Positions 7,478-16,303 of a stretch of 64,000 nucleotides of DNA are shown here, in pieces (within the stretch, counting starts at the first letter, position 1; each line of letters opens with the position of its first letter). The translations under genes were made by a program, and so were the position numbers. Source of the DNA: Hymenobacter psoromatis (GTDB lineage: Bacteria; Bacteroidota; Bacteroidia; Cytophagales; Hymenobacteraceae); assembly GCA_001596155.1 (NCBI GenBank), contig CP014771.1:4960001-5024000 (forward strand), read 5' to 3'. The notes beneath the pieces were generated by a model. The model saw only the letters and a program-made list of their open reading frames with translations. It did not search any database and was not told where the DNA came from.

Positions 7478-8407
7478 TCAATCCAGTTGCTGGCGTGTTT
7501 GCACTTCCACATACAGGCCCCCGTCTCGGTGGTGGCGGAGGGTAAGTTGCCCATGCGGTGGCACCCGCAGGTTCGCCGTTGTGGGCAACTCATCCTGGCT
7601 CCATTCCCGATGGGTCGTGACCAGCATATCCAGGTGGGTGCGCGGCTTACTGTGGCGCGGTTGCAGCAGGAGCTGTTTGAAGGCCCCCTCGCGCACGGTA
7701 CGCAGCAGCGTCTGCTCGCCTGGACTCAACGAGTCGGCCTTTACGCCGAAGCTGAGCCACTGCGCCGGGTCTACCATTTCCAGCAGAAACAAGGTCAGCG
7801 GCAGGTAAAGGTGGGGCGCAATGGCCTCCCCTGCCCGTGTGGGAGAGTCCTCAATGCTGACCAGTACTAGTTGGCTGGCGTAGTAGCGCACCCCGACCCA
7901 GGCGCGGTTCACCAGGCTCACACTCAACACTCGCTCCAACTCCGTCAGCGGCACTTCTCTCGCTACGTCATCCCGGTAAGCGGGGTCCGCAAACGCTGCC
8001 TGGGCGAAGTCGCATTCTTCGGGTGGAAAGCCGACCCGCCGCTGCCACTGCAACGCGGCGGCCACTTCCTGGGGCGAAGCCAGTGCCTGACTGGGTGGCC
8101 AGGGGGCGAACAGCGCCTTTTGCAGGCGAGCGACAATGGCGGGCGACGTTTCCAGCGCTTCCAAATATTGCAGAGCCCGCAGCCAGACGTAATGCAGCGG
8201 CGTGGGCCGCTTGTAGCGGCTGAGCGGGCCGGGCAGCCAGCCGGCTGCGTGCCAGCGCTCACATTCCTCAAAACGGACTGGTGTGGTAGCCAAGTTCATG
8301 GTTGCGGTGGTCAGCGGGTCAAGCACTTGCGTCAGCACGTCAAGCGAGTAGGTAACAGGCAAGTGCCAGCCTGTATCGGAAAAAATAGGCGACGATAGCA
8401 TAGTCAT
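7478..8407 (-). CDS. hypothetical protein divergent from an XRE regulator
   Basis: 309 residues, not recognised. No signal peptide or membrane segment. The segment around residues 44-60 (RFEECERWHAAGWLPG) is faintly like a winged-helix recognition region but too weak to call. The C-terminal third is strand-rich with many charged residues. It has its own promoter (TTG, 20 nt, TACATTTG) that overlaps the promoter of the divergent XRE gene, so the two are probably co-regulated. Its position upstream of the recombinase suggests a role in the mobile element. Confidence 0.7.
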   Translation of the reverse strand: MTMLSSPIFSDTGWHLPVTYSLDVLTQVLDPLTTATMNLATTPVRFEECERWHAAGWLPGPLSRYKRPTPLHYVWLRALQYLEALETSPAIVARLQKALFAPWPPSQALASPQEVAAALQWQRRVGFPPEECDFAQAAFADPAYRDDVAREVPLTELERVLSVSLVNRAWVGVRYYASQLVLVSIEDSPTRAGEAIAPHLYLPLTLFLLEMVDPAQWLSFGVKADSLSPGEQTLLRTVREGAFKQLLLQPRHSKPRTHLDMLVTTHREWSQDELPTTANLRVPPHGQLTLRHHRDGGLYVEVQTRQQLD

Positions 8408-8432
8408 GGGCAGAAAAGGCCGGGAAGCGGTA

Positions 8433-8463
8433 CAAATGTACCCTATTGTTTACTTGTAAGCAA
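8433..8463 (-). promoter_or_regulatory. promoter of the 309-residue gene
   Basis: Reverse strand has TTG (complement of 8461-8463), a 20-nt spacer and TACATTTG (complement of 8433-8440), a full Bacteroidota promoter. The start codon lies 26 nt further on. Confidence 0.7.
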
Positions 8464-8470
8464 AAGTAAA
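8449..8470. promoter_or_regulatory. palindromic operator candidate between divergent promoters
   Basis: TTTACTT and AAGTAAA flank an 8-nt centre. The site covers the -33 elements of both divergent promoters, the expected place for an XRE-type dimer to repress both genes. Confidence 0.55.
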
Positions 8471-8483
8471 AAACATATCTTTG
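8454..8483 (+). promoter_or_regulatory. promoter of the XRE regulator, predicting a leaderless mRNA
   Basis: TTG at 8454-8456, a 19-nt spacer and TATCTTTG at 8476-8483. The ATG starts 5 nt after the -7 box, about where transcription should begin. Confidence 0.7.
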
Positions 8484-8487
8484 TTCT

Positions 8488-9093
8488 ATGTTAACTCTTC
8501 CCCAACGGTTGCGCGCCTTGCGCCAGGAGCGCGGCCTGACCCAAACGCAAGTCGGCGAAGCCCTAGGCGTGGGCAAGATGACCGTCTCCCAGCTGGAGAC
8601 CGGCCGCCAAGCCGTTGCCCCGGCCAAGCTGGCGAAGCTGGCACAGTTCTACGGGCTGAGCGTGGGGGACCTTTGCGCCTTCGAGCCGGCCCCCGCCGCC
8701 GCACAGGCTGCGCGGGAGGAGGAGCACCTGCGCGCGCGCCTGGCCGCAGCCGAGCGCGCCCTGCGCGAGCAGGACCAGGTACTGGTCGAAATGCGGGGCT
8801 TCTTTACCGAACTCGACCGTCTGGTGGGCCGGAACGCGCTCGCTGCGGCCCCCCTGGCCAGCCAGTTCGCGCGCTTCGGAGAGGTGCTGACGGCGGCCGT
8901 GACGGAAGGGCTCTCGCCCGCGGGCACGCGGGCAGCAACTGGCCGGGCGGCACGAGGAAAGCAGATGGCCCACCCAACGGCCCCCGCGGAGGAGGACGAG
9001 GTAGCGCAAATGCTTCAACTTGTCCTGCGCGGCGTCCGGCTGCGCGCGTTGCTGAACTTGCCCCTGCCCGGTGCCGCGCCCCCCACCGGTTGA
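8488..9093 (+). CDS. XRE-family helix-turn-helix regulator
   Basis: 201 residues. The N-terminal Cro/C1-type HTH occupies residues 5-60, with the classic LTQTQVGEALGVGKMTVSQLE helix pair. An Ala/Glu/Arg-rich coiled coil follows (about 65-110) and probably mediates dimer formation. The C-terminal half is low in structure signals. It likely binds the palindrome in its own promoter and controls itself plus the divergent gene; this is inference from position. The transcript appears leaderless. Such regulators commonly keep integrative elements quiet. Confidence 0.85.
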   Translation: MLTLPQRLRALRQERGLTQTQVGEALGVGKMTVSQLETGRQAVAPAKLAKLAQFYGLSVGDLCAFEPAPAAAQAAREEEHLRARLAAAERALREQDQVLVEMRGFFTELDRLVGRNALAAAPLASQFARFGEVLTAAVTEGLSPAGTRAATGRAARGKQMAHPTAPAEEDEVAQMLQLVLRGVRLRALLNLPLPGAAPPTG

Positions 9094-9582
9094 CCGGGGA
9101 CGAGCCCTGTTCCGTCATTCTGCGGGGGTTTATAAATCCACCTAAAAAGAACTAAAATGGGTTTGTAAATTCTTCTAAAACCAGTTATGAACCCTTGCTA
9201 AACCCCCCGAGGCAGGCATTGCGAAGCGCCGCAGCTGGGTTTTCGTGAGGCCATCGCTGCCGTACTGGTTTGAGACAGGGCTTTGCGCACTCGAAAAGGA
9301 CCGTAAACGCTCTGCGGACAGTGGCGGCACCCACCGCGCGGCGCGTAACGGCGATGTGGAGCGGGCCAATTGCTGGCGCACGGCAACGACCGCGAGGTGG
9401 GGGCATCTTAGGTGCGCTGGAGGAGAAAGAACTCAACCATTTCCAGGGCTTCGGCCTCCGGTGATAATCTGGGTTTTGTGTGACATCAAGGACGACCAAA
9501 GGCGCACGAAGGCGGCCAAAGTGTGCAAGAGGGCGGGGCCATACGCATTGTTAGCAGCCTCCAACGATGGGCTTAGGCACCG
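9094..9582. other. 489-bp stretch without a credible gene
   Basis: Open frames here have no family resemblance and poor codon bias. The first 90 bp are AT-rich with repeats of 'taaa' character. Nothing regulatory was identified. It separates the XRE gene from decayed phage-type genes and is probably degraded sequence. Confidence 0.4.
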
Positions 9583-9975
9583 ATGACGACGAGCGGGATA
9601 TTATACGTCTCTTTCAAGTACAGTTTGGTCACCGCCGGCGAGACCACCAGCGCCATCCTAGCCTATCTCACCGCGCAGGGCTACGCTGTGTGGCGACAAA
9701 ACATCACCGGCATCTACGACCCCGACACGAAGCGTTGGCGCGTCAATCCCTAGGGCCGGCGCGGCGGCCCTAACATCATCGGCTTCCGCAAGTCGGATGA
9801 CGTGTTCATCGCCGTCGAAGTCAAGGCGGGCCGCGACCGGCTACGCGACGACCAGCGGGCTCTCCTCGATGAACTAAAAGCTACCTACGGCTTGCCCTTC
9901 GTGGCCCACAACCTAGCCGGCTTCACCACCTCTTTCGAGGCCCGCGGCCTTCACCTGGAGCACCGCCAGCCATGA
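9583..9975 (+). pseudogene. VRR-NUC domain nuclease, broken by an in-frame TAG
   Basis: 130 codons from ATG 9583 to TGA 9973, which overlaps the next gene start as ATGA. The C-terminal part shows the VRR-NUC (PD-(D/E)xK) core GGPNIIGFRKSDD then FIAVEVKAGRDRL, followed by an LPFVAHN-type tail. A TAG at 9751-9753 cuts the frame between WRVNP and GRRGG. The usual Asp of the PD motif is Asn here, so the active site is also altered. This small nuclease is typical of phages, beside a D12 methylase. Family call good; inactive by sequence. Confidence 0.75.
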
Positions 9976-10706
9976 TTAAACTTCCTACTATCAGCACCTA
10001 CTACGGCGGCAAAGGCAGCAGCGGCACCTATCGAAAAATCATCAACCACGTCCGCCCCCACGACACGCTACTAATTCCTTTTTTGGGAAACTGCGCCCTC
10101 ACTCGCCACATCCGCTGGCCCGCCCAGGTCATCGCCAACGACCTCGACCCCTTCATCATTGACCAGTGGCGCGACGCCCGGCTAGGCCCCCGCTTCGACC
10201 TTTACAACCTGCCCGCCCTCGACTTCCTGGCCATCGTGCTCAAGCTCCCTGACCTCGGCCGCGTCGTCATCTACTGCGACCCACCCTACCCCCTCGACAG
10301 CCGCAAGAGCCCCCAGCTGCGTTACACTTCGAGATGACCGACCGCGACCACGAGGAGCTGCTAACAGCCCTCCGGTTCCTGCGCGTGGATTGCCTCATTT
10401 CCACCTACCCTAACGACCATTACGCCCAGCAGCTCAGACTGGAACCGCACCGAGTTTCAGAGCCAAACCCGCCACGGCCTCGCCACCGAGTGGCTGTTCT
10501 ACAACTACTCTACTCCTGACGTGCTGCACGACACCCAATTTGCGGGCAGCAACTACCGCGAGCGCAAGTACATCAAGCGCAAGTCGGCTCGGTAGGTAGC
10601 CAAGTGGAAAGAACTGAAGCCCCACGAGCGCCAGCACATTCTACAGCAGCTTCTCCAAGAAACTCGCTCTGACCTGCGACACTTGGCCAGCACCACCCAT
10701 AACTAG
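9972..10706 (+). pseudogene. D12-class DNA adenine methylase (Dam-like), multiply disrupted
   Basis: Starts at ATG 9972 overlapping the nuclease stop. The N-terminus has the D12 motif YYGGKGSSG and an LIPFLGNCALTRHI segment; the catalytic motif is YCDPPYP. A one-base loss near 10329 splits RYT from FEMTDRDHEELL, a second shift lies near 10430 before DWNRTEF, and a TAG stands at 10593-10595 before VAKWKELKPHER. The frame finally ends at 10704-10706. At least three lesions make it a fossil. It would have methylated adenine as a phage-type orphan or paired methylase. Confidence 0.8.
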
Positions 10707-10842
10707 GCGAGCAGGTATAGAAAACCGGACCTGCTACGTAATAAATTAGTGGTAATAGCGATAAGGTCAGTGAACAAAGTTCATTTACTGCGCCCGATTT
10801 AATTATTCCCACAGAAGCAGAAAATTAATATTTTAAAAGCGC

Positions 10843-11794
10843 ATGGACAAGATATTAGAAGCTTTTCTGCCCAAAATCCTTACAGAGCGTGTACTGCTTG
10901 GAGTCATATTTCTAATCCTTTTCACGGAAGATTATCTATTAATCAACCACGGGCATGATTTAACTTGGCTCGACCAGGCACTGCTAAAACTCGGTGCAAG
11001 GGAAATATTTTACTTTTCAAGTACGCTAGTTAAAGCTATGCCCTTTAGGGCAAGACTTTAGTTGCTACTCACTTTTGCCGGTCTTGTTCAGGCAAGGCTG
11101 TTTAATTTTTGATTGTCAGTTAGTTATTGCTATTTGCTCAATGACCGACGCCAGCGTTTAGCCAGCAGAATTTTATTCTAAAGCGACCCACTTTCAGTGG
11201 CTTCTTTCAGTCGGCTTTAGCCGAAACCGCCGAATTCCATTCGCTTTCAAACCTATGGACTTACAGTCCATAGTCGTTTAGTTTCTTATGGCACTGGCTT
11301 TGAACTGGCTATGGATATTGCCTTTTATCAGGGTAGCAGTTGGTTTTTCTTATGCACTAATTAGCACTTCTGCATTTATCAATTCCATTCTGCCGCACCG
11401 AGCAGATAAACAATTCCATCAACCAAGATACTTAACAGGCGCTCAACTCCTCTCTCAGGCGTTAGACAAGCGGAGTTCTGTTGCTTACCAACACTTCAAA
11501 ACCCACCTAAAAGAAGTGAAAGAACAACAGATAACGCGCGAACTTTACTTCTACATTCTAGTCTCGGCCAGTGTAAATATTAGTTTTCCCGGTTCGCTCA
11601 TGCGCCACCTATTTTTTTGGTCTGTAGTTCAGATTCCTATTGGAAGTCTTATTGTGTTGGTGCTTGGCATTTCAGCATTTGTGCTGGGGGTGGTTCGTAC
11701 TGTTGATAATGAAGATAATTGGACAGACGTGCAGGTCGTTGCGCCTAGAAATTCAGAGACAACCAGGCCACCTAGGCTTCCTTCTCATTTATAA
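10843..11794 (+). pseudogene. membrane protein gene interrupted by a hairpin array
   Basis: Two frames, 10843-11061 and 11288-11794, read as parts of one membrane protein. The first has a hydrophobic helix (VLLGVIFLILF, about residues 18-28) and ends in SSTLVKA; the second opens with ALALNWLWILPFIRVAVGF, contains a polar middle and a second hydrophobic segment (PIGSLIVLVLGISAFVLG). They are separated by about 250 bp of small palindromes. GC content is clearly below the surroundings, which suggests transfer. No family recognised. The two frames could instead be separate small genes. Confidence 0.4.
11038..11284. repeat. array of four short hairpins
   Basis: Successive perfect small palindromes with short loops: GCCCTTTAGGGC (11040-11051), CCACTTTCAGTGG (about 11189), CGGCTTTAGCCG (about 11213) and TATGGACTTACAGTCCATA (about 11262). 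The AT-rich spacers share a GTTTAG/CTTTAG flavour. They appear inserted in the membrane gene described above. Confidence 0.55.
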
Positions 11795-11848
11795 CGCCCC
11801 TAGCTTGCATAAGCACGACAAGCAAGGTCTTCCTATTCAGCAGGTGGG

Positions 11849-13102
11849 CTATCCCATCACTCCCCGCGCAATCTTGCGCACCGCCGCTGGCGAATCCCCA
11901 AACTTGCACAGCGCCTCGCAGTGCTGCCGCAGTTCCGAAAAAAGGATGTAGTGAATCGTGGCCCCCGCCGCCCGGATGGCCGGCCGCGACAGTTGCGCTT
12001 GCACCTCCTTTTCGCGGGCATCGGGCACTACCAGGTACAGCGCCGTTTCGTGCTCCGGCATCGAAAACGCCAAGTCCGTCAGGCGCAAGATGCCGCTGTA
12101 GATGCTGGTGCTTTTCTCGACCTCAAAAGCGGCCACCACCCGGCTGGTGCCGGGCGCAAACCACACGATGTCAATCAGGCGGATGGTGGCGGCTACGTCG
12201 GCGGGCACGGGCAGCTCAGGATGCTGGTCGAGGCAGAGAAACGACAGCTTTTGCCCCTGGCACAGGCGGTTGCGGTCGTTGATGGCCGTCGTCACGTCGC
12301 AGCCCAGGGCCTTGCCGATGCGCAGCAGGTGGTGCTGCATCTCGGTGTGCAGGTTGTTTTCCTGGGCTTCGGTCTGCACCTCTTGGTGGCGCTTCCGGGC
12401 CTGCTGCTGGTACTTCTCGCGCTCTTCGTCGGTGGCAAAGGGCTGGTCGCCGGCCAGAATTTTCTTCACCCCCACGTCGAACAGCAGTCCGGCCAGGGCC
12501 CCGTAGTCCAGGCTCAGGTGCTGGCGATGCGTTTGGTTGAGGTCGCGCAGCCGCTCGCGCATCCGCAGGTACTCGGGCCAGGAACCGAGCTTGATTTTCT
12601 CGCCAAACAATTGGTTAAAGCCGTTGACGATGGCCGTGTTGCAGGGCGGCATCAGCGTGGGGTGCAGAAAGTATAGGATGCTGGCCACGGCCGGCCCCAG
12701 GCCCTTCACCTTGCGCCGGTCCAGCAGGTCTATTTCCCGCAGGAGCTGCTGCTCGGTGGTGGCCGCCAGGCAGCTTTCTAGGAATTGCCCGAAGGCCCGC
12801 TTGTTGTCCTCGTGCTCATAAATGTCGGGGATGCGCAGCTTGGGCTTCCAATAAAACGGGTGCGCCGCGCCCTGAAACACCTGCTTTTGCTCGCCGATGA
12901 CACCGAGCACGAATTCCAGCGAAGTGCCCTTGAAGTCGTTGCCGAACGTGCCGGCCTTAATGTCCCGGACCACCTGTTGCACCCCGCGCCGAATGGAGCG
13001 AAAGGCTTTTAACCGTTCCTCATTGTTGATGAACCAAGTGTTGTAAACGGATTCGGGGTCAGCCTTGTAGCGTTGAATCAGCGGGGGTAATTGTTCGGAC
13101 AT
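11849..13102 (-). CDS. restriction-endonuclease-like protein (PD-(D/E)xK type), putative defence nuclease
   Basis: 417 residues from ATG 13102 (MSEQLPPLIQ); frames upstream lack homologous character. The N-terminal half is helical and holds an HhH-like segment VKGLGPAVASILYFLHP (about residues 140-156). The C-terminal half has RLIDIVWFAPGTS followed by VVAAFEVEKSTSIYSG, the Asp ... Glu-x-Glu arrangement seen in a group of restriction-like nucleases, then LYLVVPDAREKEVQAQL. Cytoplasmic. It is divergent from an FRG-domain gene, which together suggest an anti-phage locus. The cut site and partner are unknown. Confidence 0.65.
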   Translation of the reverse strand: MSEQLPPLIQRYKADPESVYNTWFINNEERLKAFRSIRRGVQQVVRDIKAGTFGNDFKGTSLEFVLGVIGEQKQVFQGAAHPFYWKPKLRIPDIYEHEDNKRAFGQFLESCLAATTEQQLLREIDLLDRRKVKGLGPAVASILYFLHPTLMPPCNTAIVNGFNQLFGEKIKLGSWPEYLRMRERLRDLNQTHRQHLSLDYGALAGLLFDVGVKKILAGDQPFATDEEREKYQQQARKRHQEVQTEAQENNLHTEMQHHLLRIGKALGCDVTTAINDRNRLCQGQKLSFLCLDQHPELPVPADVAATIRLIDIVWFAPGTSRVVAAFEVEKSTSIYSGILRLTDLAFSMPEHETALYLVVPDAREKEVQAQLSRPAIRAAGATIHYILFSELRQHCEALCKFGDSPAAVRKIARGVMG

Positions 13103-13346
13103 CGAATAAGGTAGCCTAAATGAGGTAGCGAAGATGCACCACCCATCGCTAGCAGACAACGAGGGCCATAAAAAGCAGCGAGGCAGAAGCCCCGATGCCT
13201 TGAAATTGATTGCTACGTTTTGTTCCTTTGAACTTCTGCCCAAGCGAATACGGGCCTTATTTGAACAGATAATGCTATGTTGCTCAATCAGAACTAAGTT
13301 CCTAACTTTAGCTTAGGACTTGTAGTCAGCCTTTTCTAACTTTTAA

Positions 13347-14672
13347 ATGGACAGCACCGAAGAACAACGCATACTTGACGAGAAAATCAAGCTTTTTAGG
13401 GAATGGGGTGAAAGCGGTGGTTGGAAAACTATTATGTTTCCTGACCTCCTCGAAGACTTGATAAAGGTGAAATCGATGGCTGATGATAGCGGACGTACTG
13501 ACCCTAAGACTGTCAGCTCTCTAGTACGCGCCGCCCTAAATGCATTATACGCTAGCCAGTTGATGCCACCGAACGTACATGAATCGTATATCTCGACTTA
13601 CCAATCTTTCGTGCAAAAAGATAATTTCTTTGAGCAACGATGCATTGAAACTGAACAGGAGGCAGAACTTCTACTAGAAGAATTCTCGCCGAAGAAAAAT
13701 TACCTGTTTCGGGGCATGAACGAAGCCAAATTCATGCTCTATAGCTCATTGCAGCGCGATTGGATTCTCAAGAAGCGGGAGGCTCAATCTGTAAACCATC
13801 AGGAATTCTTGGAAAGGCTGGTTGCTAACGCTCGGTTGTATTGTGGTGGAGCATTGGCCATGTACATCGAGCAGCACGATGGCGATTACAACAATGATGT
13901 TTGTGTACTGAGCATTTTGCAGCACTATGGTTGCCCTACCCCCCTACTCGACTGGACTTACAACTTTCTAGTTGCTCTCTACTTCGCGGCCCTAGGCACC
14001 ACTTGTCCCTTTCCGCAGTCTGCGCGGGAGATTGACGAGTATGTGAGCGTTTACTATATCGAGGAAAAATGGTTCGCCCAAAGCGGCCTGCGCGCTATGG
14101 TAGAGATAGCTATGAAAAGAAACCTGCCTTTGATTAAAACGGCAATTCGTGAGAAAGCCAACCAATTAAAACAGCAGCTTGGAACTATGGCTAGCTTTTC
14201 CAAGACTTTTTCCGATGAGAACCTGAAGAAGTTTGCTAACGATGATGGTGTAGCTCTACGCCTAGCTCTCGCTTCTTATCCAAAAATTGGCCTCACAAAC
14301 TACCTCTGCGAGATTGAAAAGCTCAAGCCAATCCCCGTTTCTTACTTCTCCGACCGTGACGAAGAGTACCTTCCGATTGGCTTGCAGAACAGCCCCAATG
14401 TAATAAATCAAGAAGGCGTATTCACCTGGAACAGCGTTCCTGCTCATCCCATTGAGCATACTGTCCGGCAACAAGTATTACAGGATAATCCAGATGCTGG
14501 CCACGTTTACACTAACTGTTTCAATCTGAATAAAAATCTTATTCCCTATTTGCTGCGCCGCTTAGAAGAACTTGCTATTACAGATGAATTTATTTTCCCC
14601 GAACAAGACCAGTCTTACTTACGAAATTTGGTCTGGCGCATTTTTGAAATTACAGCGTCGGAGTTTGAGTAG
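13347..14672 (+). CDS. FRG domain-containing protein
   Basis: 441 residues. The FRG domain spans about residues 110-225, with the name-giving YLFRGMNEA (121-123 = FRG) and the diagnostic LQHYGCPTPLLDWTYNFLVA. The rest is helical and unassigned. FRG proteins are of unknown biochemistry but are repeatedly found in defence islands. GC content is much lower than the neighbours, consistent with horizontal gain. It is divergent from the restriction-like gene with 244 bp between. The start at 13347 is the first ATG; a TAACTTTT box directly upstream is a weak -7 candidate. Confidence 0.8.
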   Translation: MDSTEEQRILDEKIKLFREWGESGGWKTIMFPDLLEDLIKVKSMADDSGRTDPKTVSSLVRAALNALYASQLMPPNVHESYISTYQSFVQKDNFFEQRCIETEQEAELLLEEFSPKKNYLFRGMNEAKFMLYSSLQRDWILKKREAQSVNHQEFLERLVANARLYCGGALAMYIEQHDGDYNNDVCVLSILQHYGCPTPLLDWTYNFLVALYFAALGTTCPFPQSAREIDEYVSVYYIEEKWFAQSGLRAMVEIAMKRNLPLIKTAIREKANQLKQQLGTMASFSKTFSDENLKKFANDDGVALRLALASYPKIGLTNYLCEIEKLKPIPVSYFSDRDEEYLPIGLQNSPNVINQEGVFTWNSVPAHPIEHTVRQQVLQDNPDAGHVYTNCFNLNKNLIPYLLRRLEELAITDEFIFPEQDQSYLRNLVWRIFEITASEFE

Positions 14673-14757
14673 CACTTACAGTAATGCATCCAGACCCCGC
14701 TACGTCAGCTGGGCCTGACTGCTGAAAATTTGGCTTTAAAAGGGTAGTTCGGCCGGC

Positions 14758-16245
14758 TTACATCCTCATTCCCTTACGCCCCGTGCCGCCCATGCGCATG
14801 TTCATCCGCGGGGCAATAATTCGCAAAAATACTTCAAAGGAAAGCGGGGTCTTACCGTAGGCGTTGACCAGCGCGGCGTCGCCGGTGTTGAAGGCGTTGA
14901 GAGTGCCAGTGGCCCCCAGGTCCACCCAGGCGGCGCTGGTTTTGGCTAGGTATTTCGACGCGCCGAGCGTGAAGGCCGCCACCTGCCGGTTGGCGTTCAG
15001 GGCCTGGTCGGTGGCCGCCGGCAGCAGCAGCTCGTCGTAGTTGAGCTGCAAGGTTTCGAGGCGGGTGAACACGTTGAACTGCCGGCCCTGGTAGTTGCTT
15101 TCCAGCAAAAACGAGCTGGAATAATCCACGCCCGACGTGCCGCCGCTGTTGCGGTTCATGCCCCACACGAAGGCCGAGGAGAGAATGGCCCCCTTGCCCA
15201 GCGCGGCATTGTGCAGCACCGAGGCCGTGGTGCGGTCCTGGTTGCGTTCGGGCGACAACTCCTCCGGGCTTTTGATGTGGGCGAAAGAAGCTTGTAAGGC
15301 CAGGCTGCGGGCCGGGTTCACCGAAAACCGGGCGCTGTACGAGTCGAGCCGGATGGGGTCGAAGCTGTAGCGGTTCTCGTTCGGCTCGCGGCCGGTGAAG
15401 AGCGAGCCTTCGAGCTTGGCGTTGCGGTAGCGCACGCCCAGCGTGGCTACGCCAAATTGAATGTGGGTGGCATCCTGCCAGTGGTGGCCCAGCGGGGCCG
15501 ACGGAAAGTTACTCGCCGAGGGCCGGTGCATGAACACGGGTGGCCCGATGGCCGGCTCGCCGGGGTAGCCCACGTAGGCGGTCAGGTCCACGTCGGGGTT
15601 CACCTCATAGGTGTAGGCCACGCCCAGGGCGCTCACTAAATCGTGCGGGTGCTGGTGGTCGTGCAGCTTCACCCCGTGCCACGACTCGCCGGTCTGGAAC
15701 AGCAGCGGGTAGCCCGGCCCGCCCACCGTGAGCGCGTCGGCCGAGAGCATGGCGTGGATGGTGAACAGCCCGTGCTGGCCCACCAGGTGGTTGGCCATCG
15801 CCATTGCGTAGGTGTTGGCGCGGAAGTTGGCGTCGCCGCGCCGGTCACTATGGTTGAAATTCTGGCTCGTGTAGCGCAGAAACACCGAGTACATCAGCAT
15901 CACGTCCCAGCCGCCGGGCTGGTACATTTTCATGTACATCGGCGAGTTATCCGGGTGCCAGCTCGTACCCGAGCCCTGGCGGGTCATGGGCAGGTTTTTG
16001 GAGAAAGCGTTGCGCATTCCCATCATGCCCATGCCGTCGGCGCTATCCATCTTCATGCCGCCCATCCCGTCCATCCCGCTCATGGAGTGGCCCGGCATCT
16101 TCTTAGCCGTATCGGCGGGCATCGTGCTGCCGGGCATGGGCTTGGCCGCCGGGGCGGGCGGCATATTCATGCCGGGCATGGGTTGTTGAGCCAGCGCGGC
16201 GGTGCCGGCCAGGAGCAGCAGCGAAGTAAGGGGTAGTGATTTCAT
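14758..16245 (-). CDS. Met-rich outer-membrane protein of the copper island
   Basis: 495 residues. Signal peptide at 1-19 (cleavage after ALA). Residues 20-80 are packed with M, G, P and H (MPGMNMPPAP, HSMSGMDGMGGMKMD), a typical Cu(I)-binding pattern. The rest alternates polar and aromatic residues in beta-strand style with a final aromatic-poor strand, suggesting a beta-barrel in the outer membrane. It resembles uncharacterised Bacteroidota proteins located near copper genes; no named family is claimed. It is the last gene of the leftward group starting at copA, 58 nt after the DUF4396 gene. Confidence 0.7.
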   Translation of the reverse strand: MKSLPLTSLLLLAGTAALAQQPMPGMNMPPAPAAKPMPGSTMPADTAKKMPGHSMSGMDGMGGMKMDSADGMGMMGMRNAFSKNLPMTRQGSGTSWHPDNSPMYMKMYQPGGWDVMLMYSVFLRYTSQNFNHSDRRGDANFRANTYAMAMANHLVGQHGLFTIHAMLSADALTVGGPGYPLLFQTGESWHGVKLHDHQHPHDLVSALGVAYTYEVNPDVDLTAYVGYPGEPAIGPPVFMHRPSASNFPSAPLGHHWQDATHIQFGVATLGVRYRNAKLEGSLFTGREPNENRYSFDPIRLDSYSARFSVNPARSLALQASFAHIKSPEELSPERNQDRTTASVLHNAALGKGAILSSAFVWGMNRNSGGTSGVDYSSSFLLESNYQGRQFNVFTRLETLQLNYDELLLPAATDQALNANRQVAAFTLGASKYLAKTSAAWVDLGATGTLNAFNTGDAALVNAYGKTPLSFEVFLRIIAPRMNMRMGGTGRKGMRM

Positions 16246-16303
16246 AGCAAGTGGTTTACCGTGAAGTTTTTTAAATAGTTGTCATCTGCGGCTGCGTAAG
16301 CCG

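Noticed and set aside
9245..9586. A 113-codon frame between the XRE gene and the VRR-NUC remnant.
   Set aside because: Composition is atypical, no motif or signal, and it overlaps the better-supported nuclease remnant in another frame.
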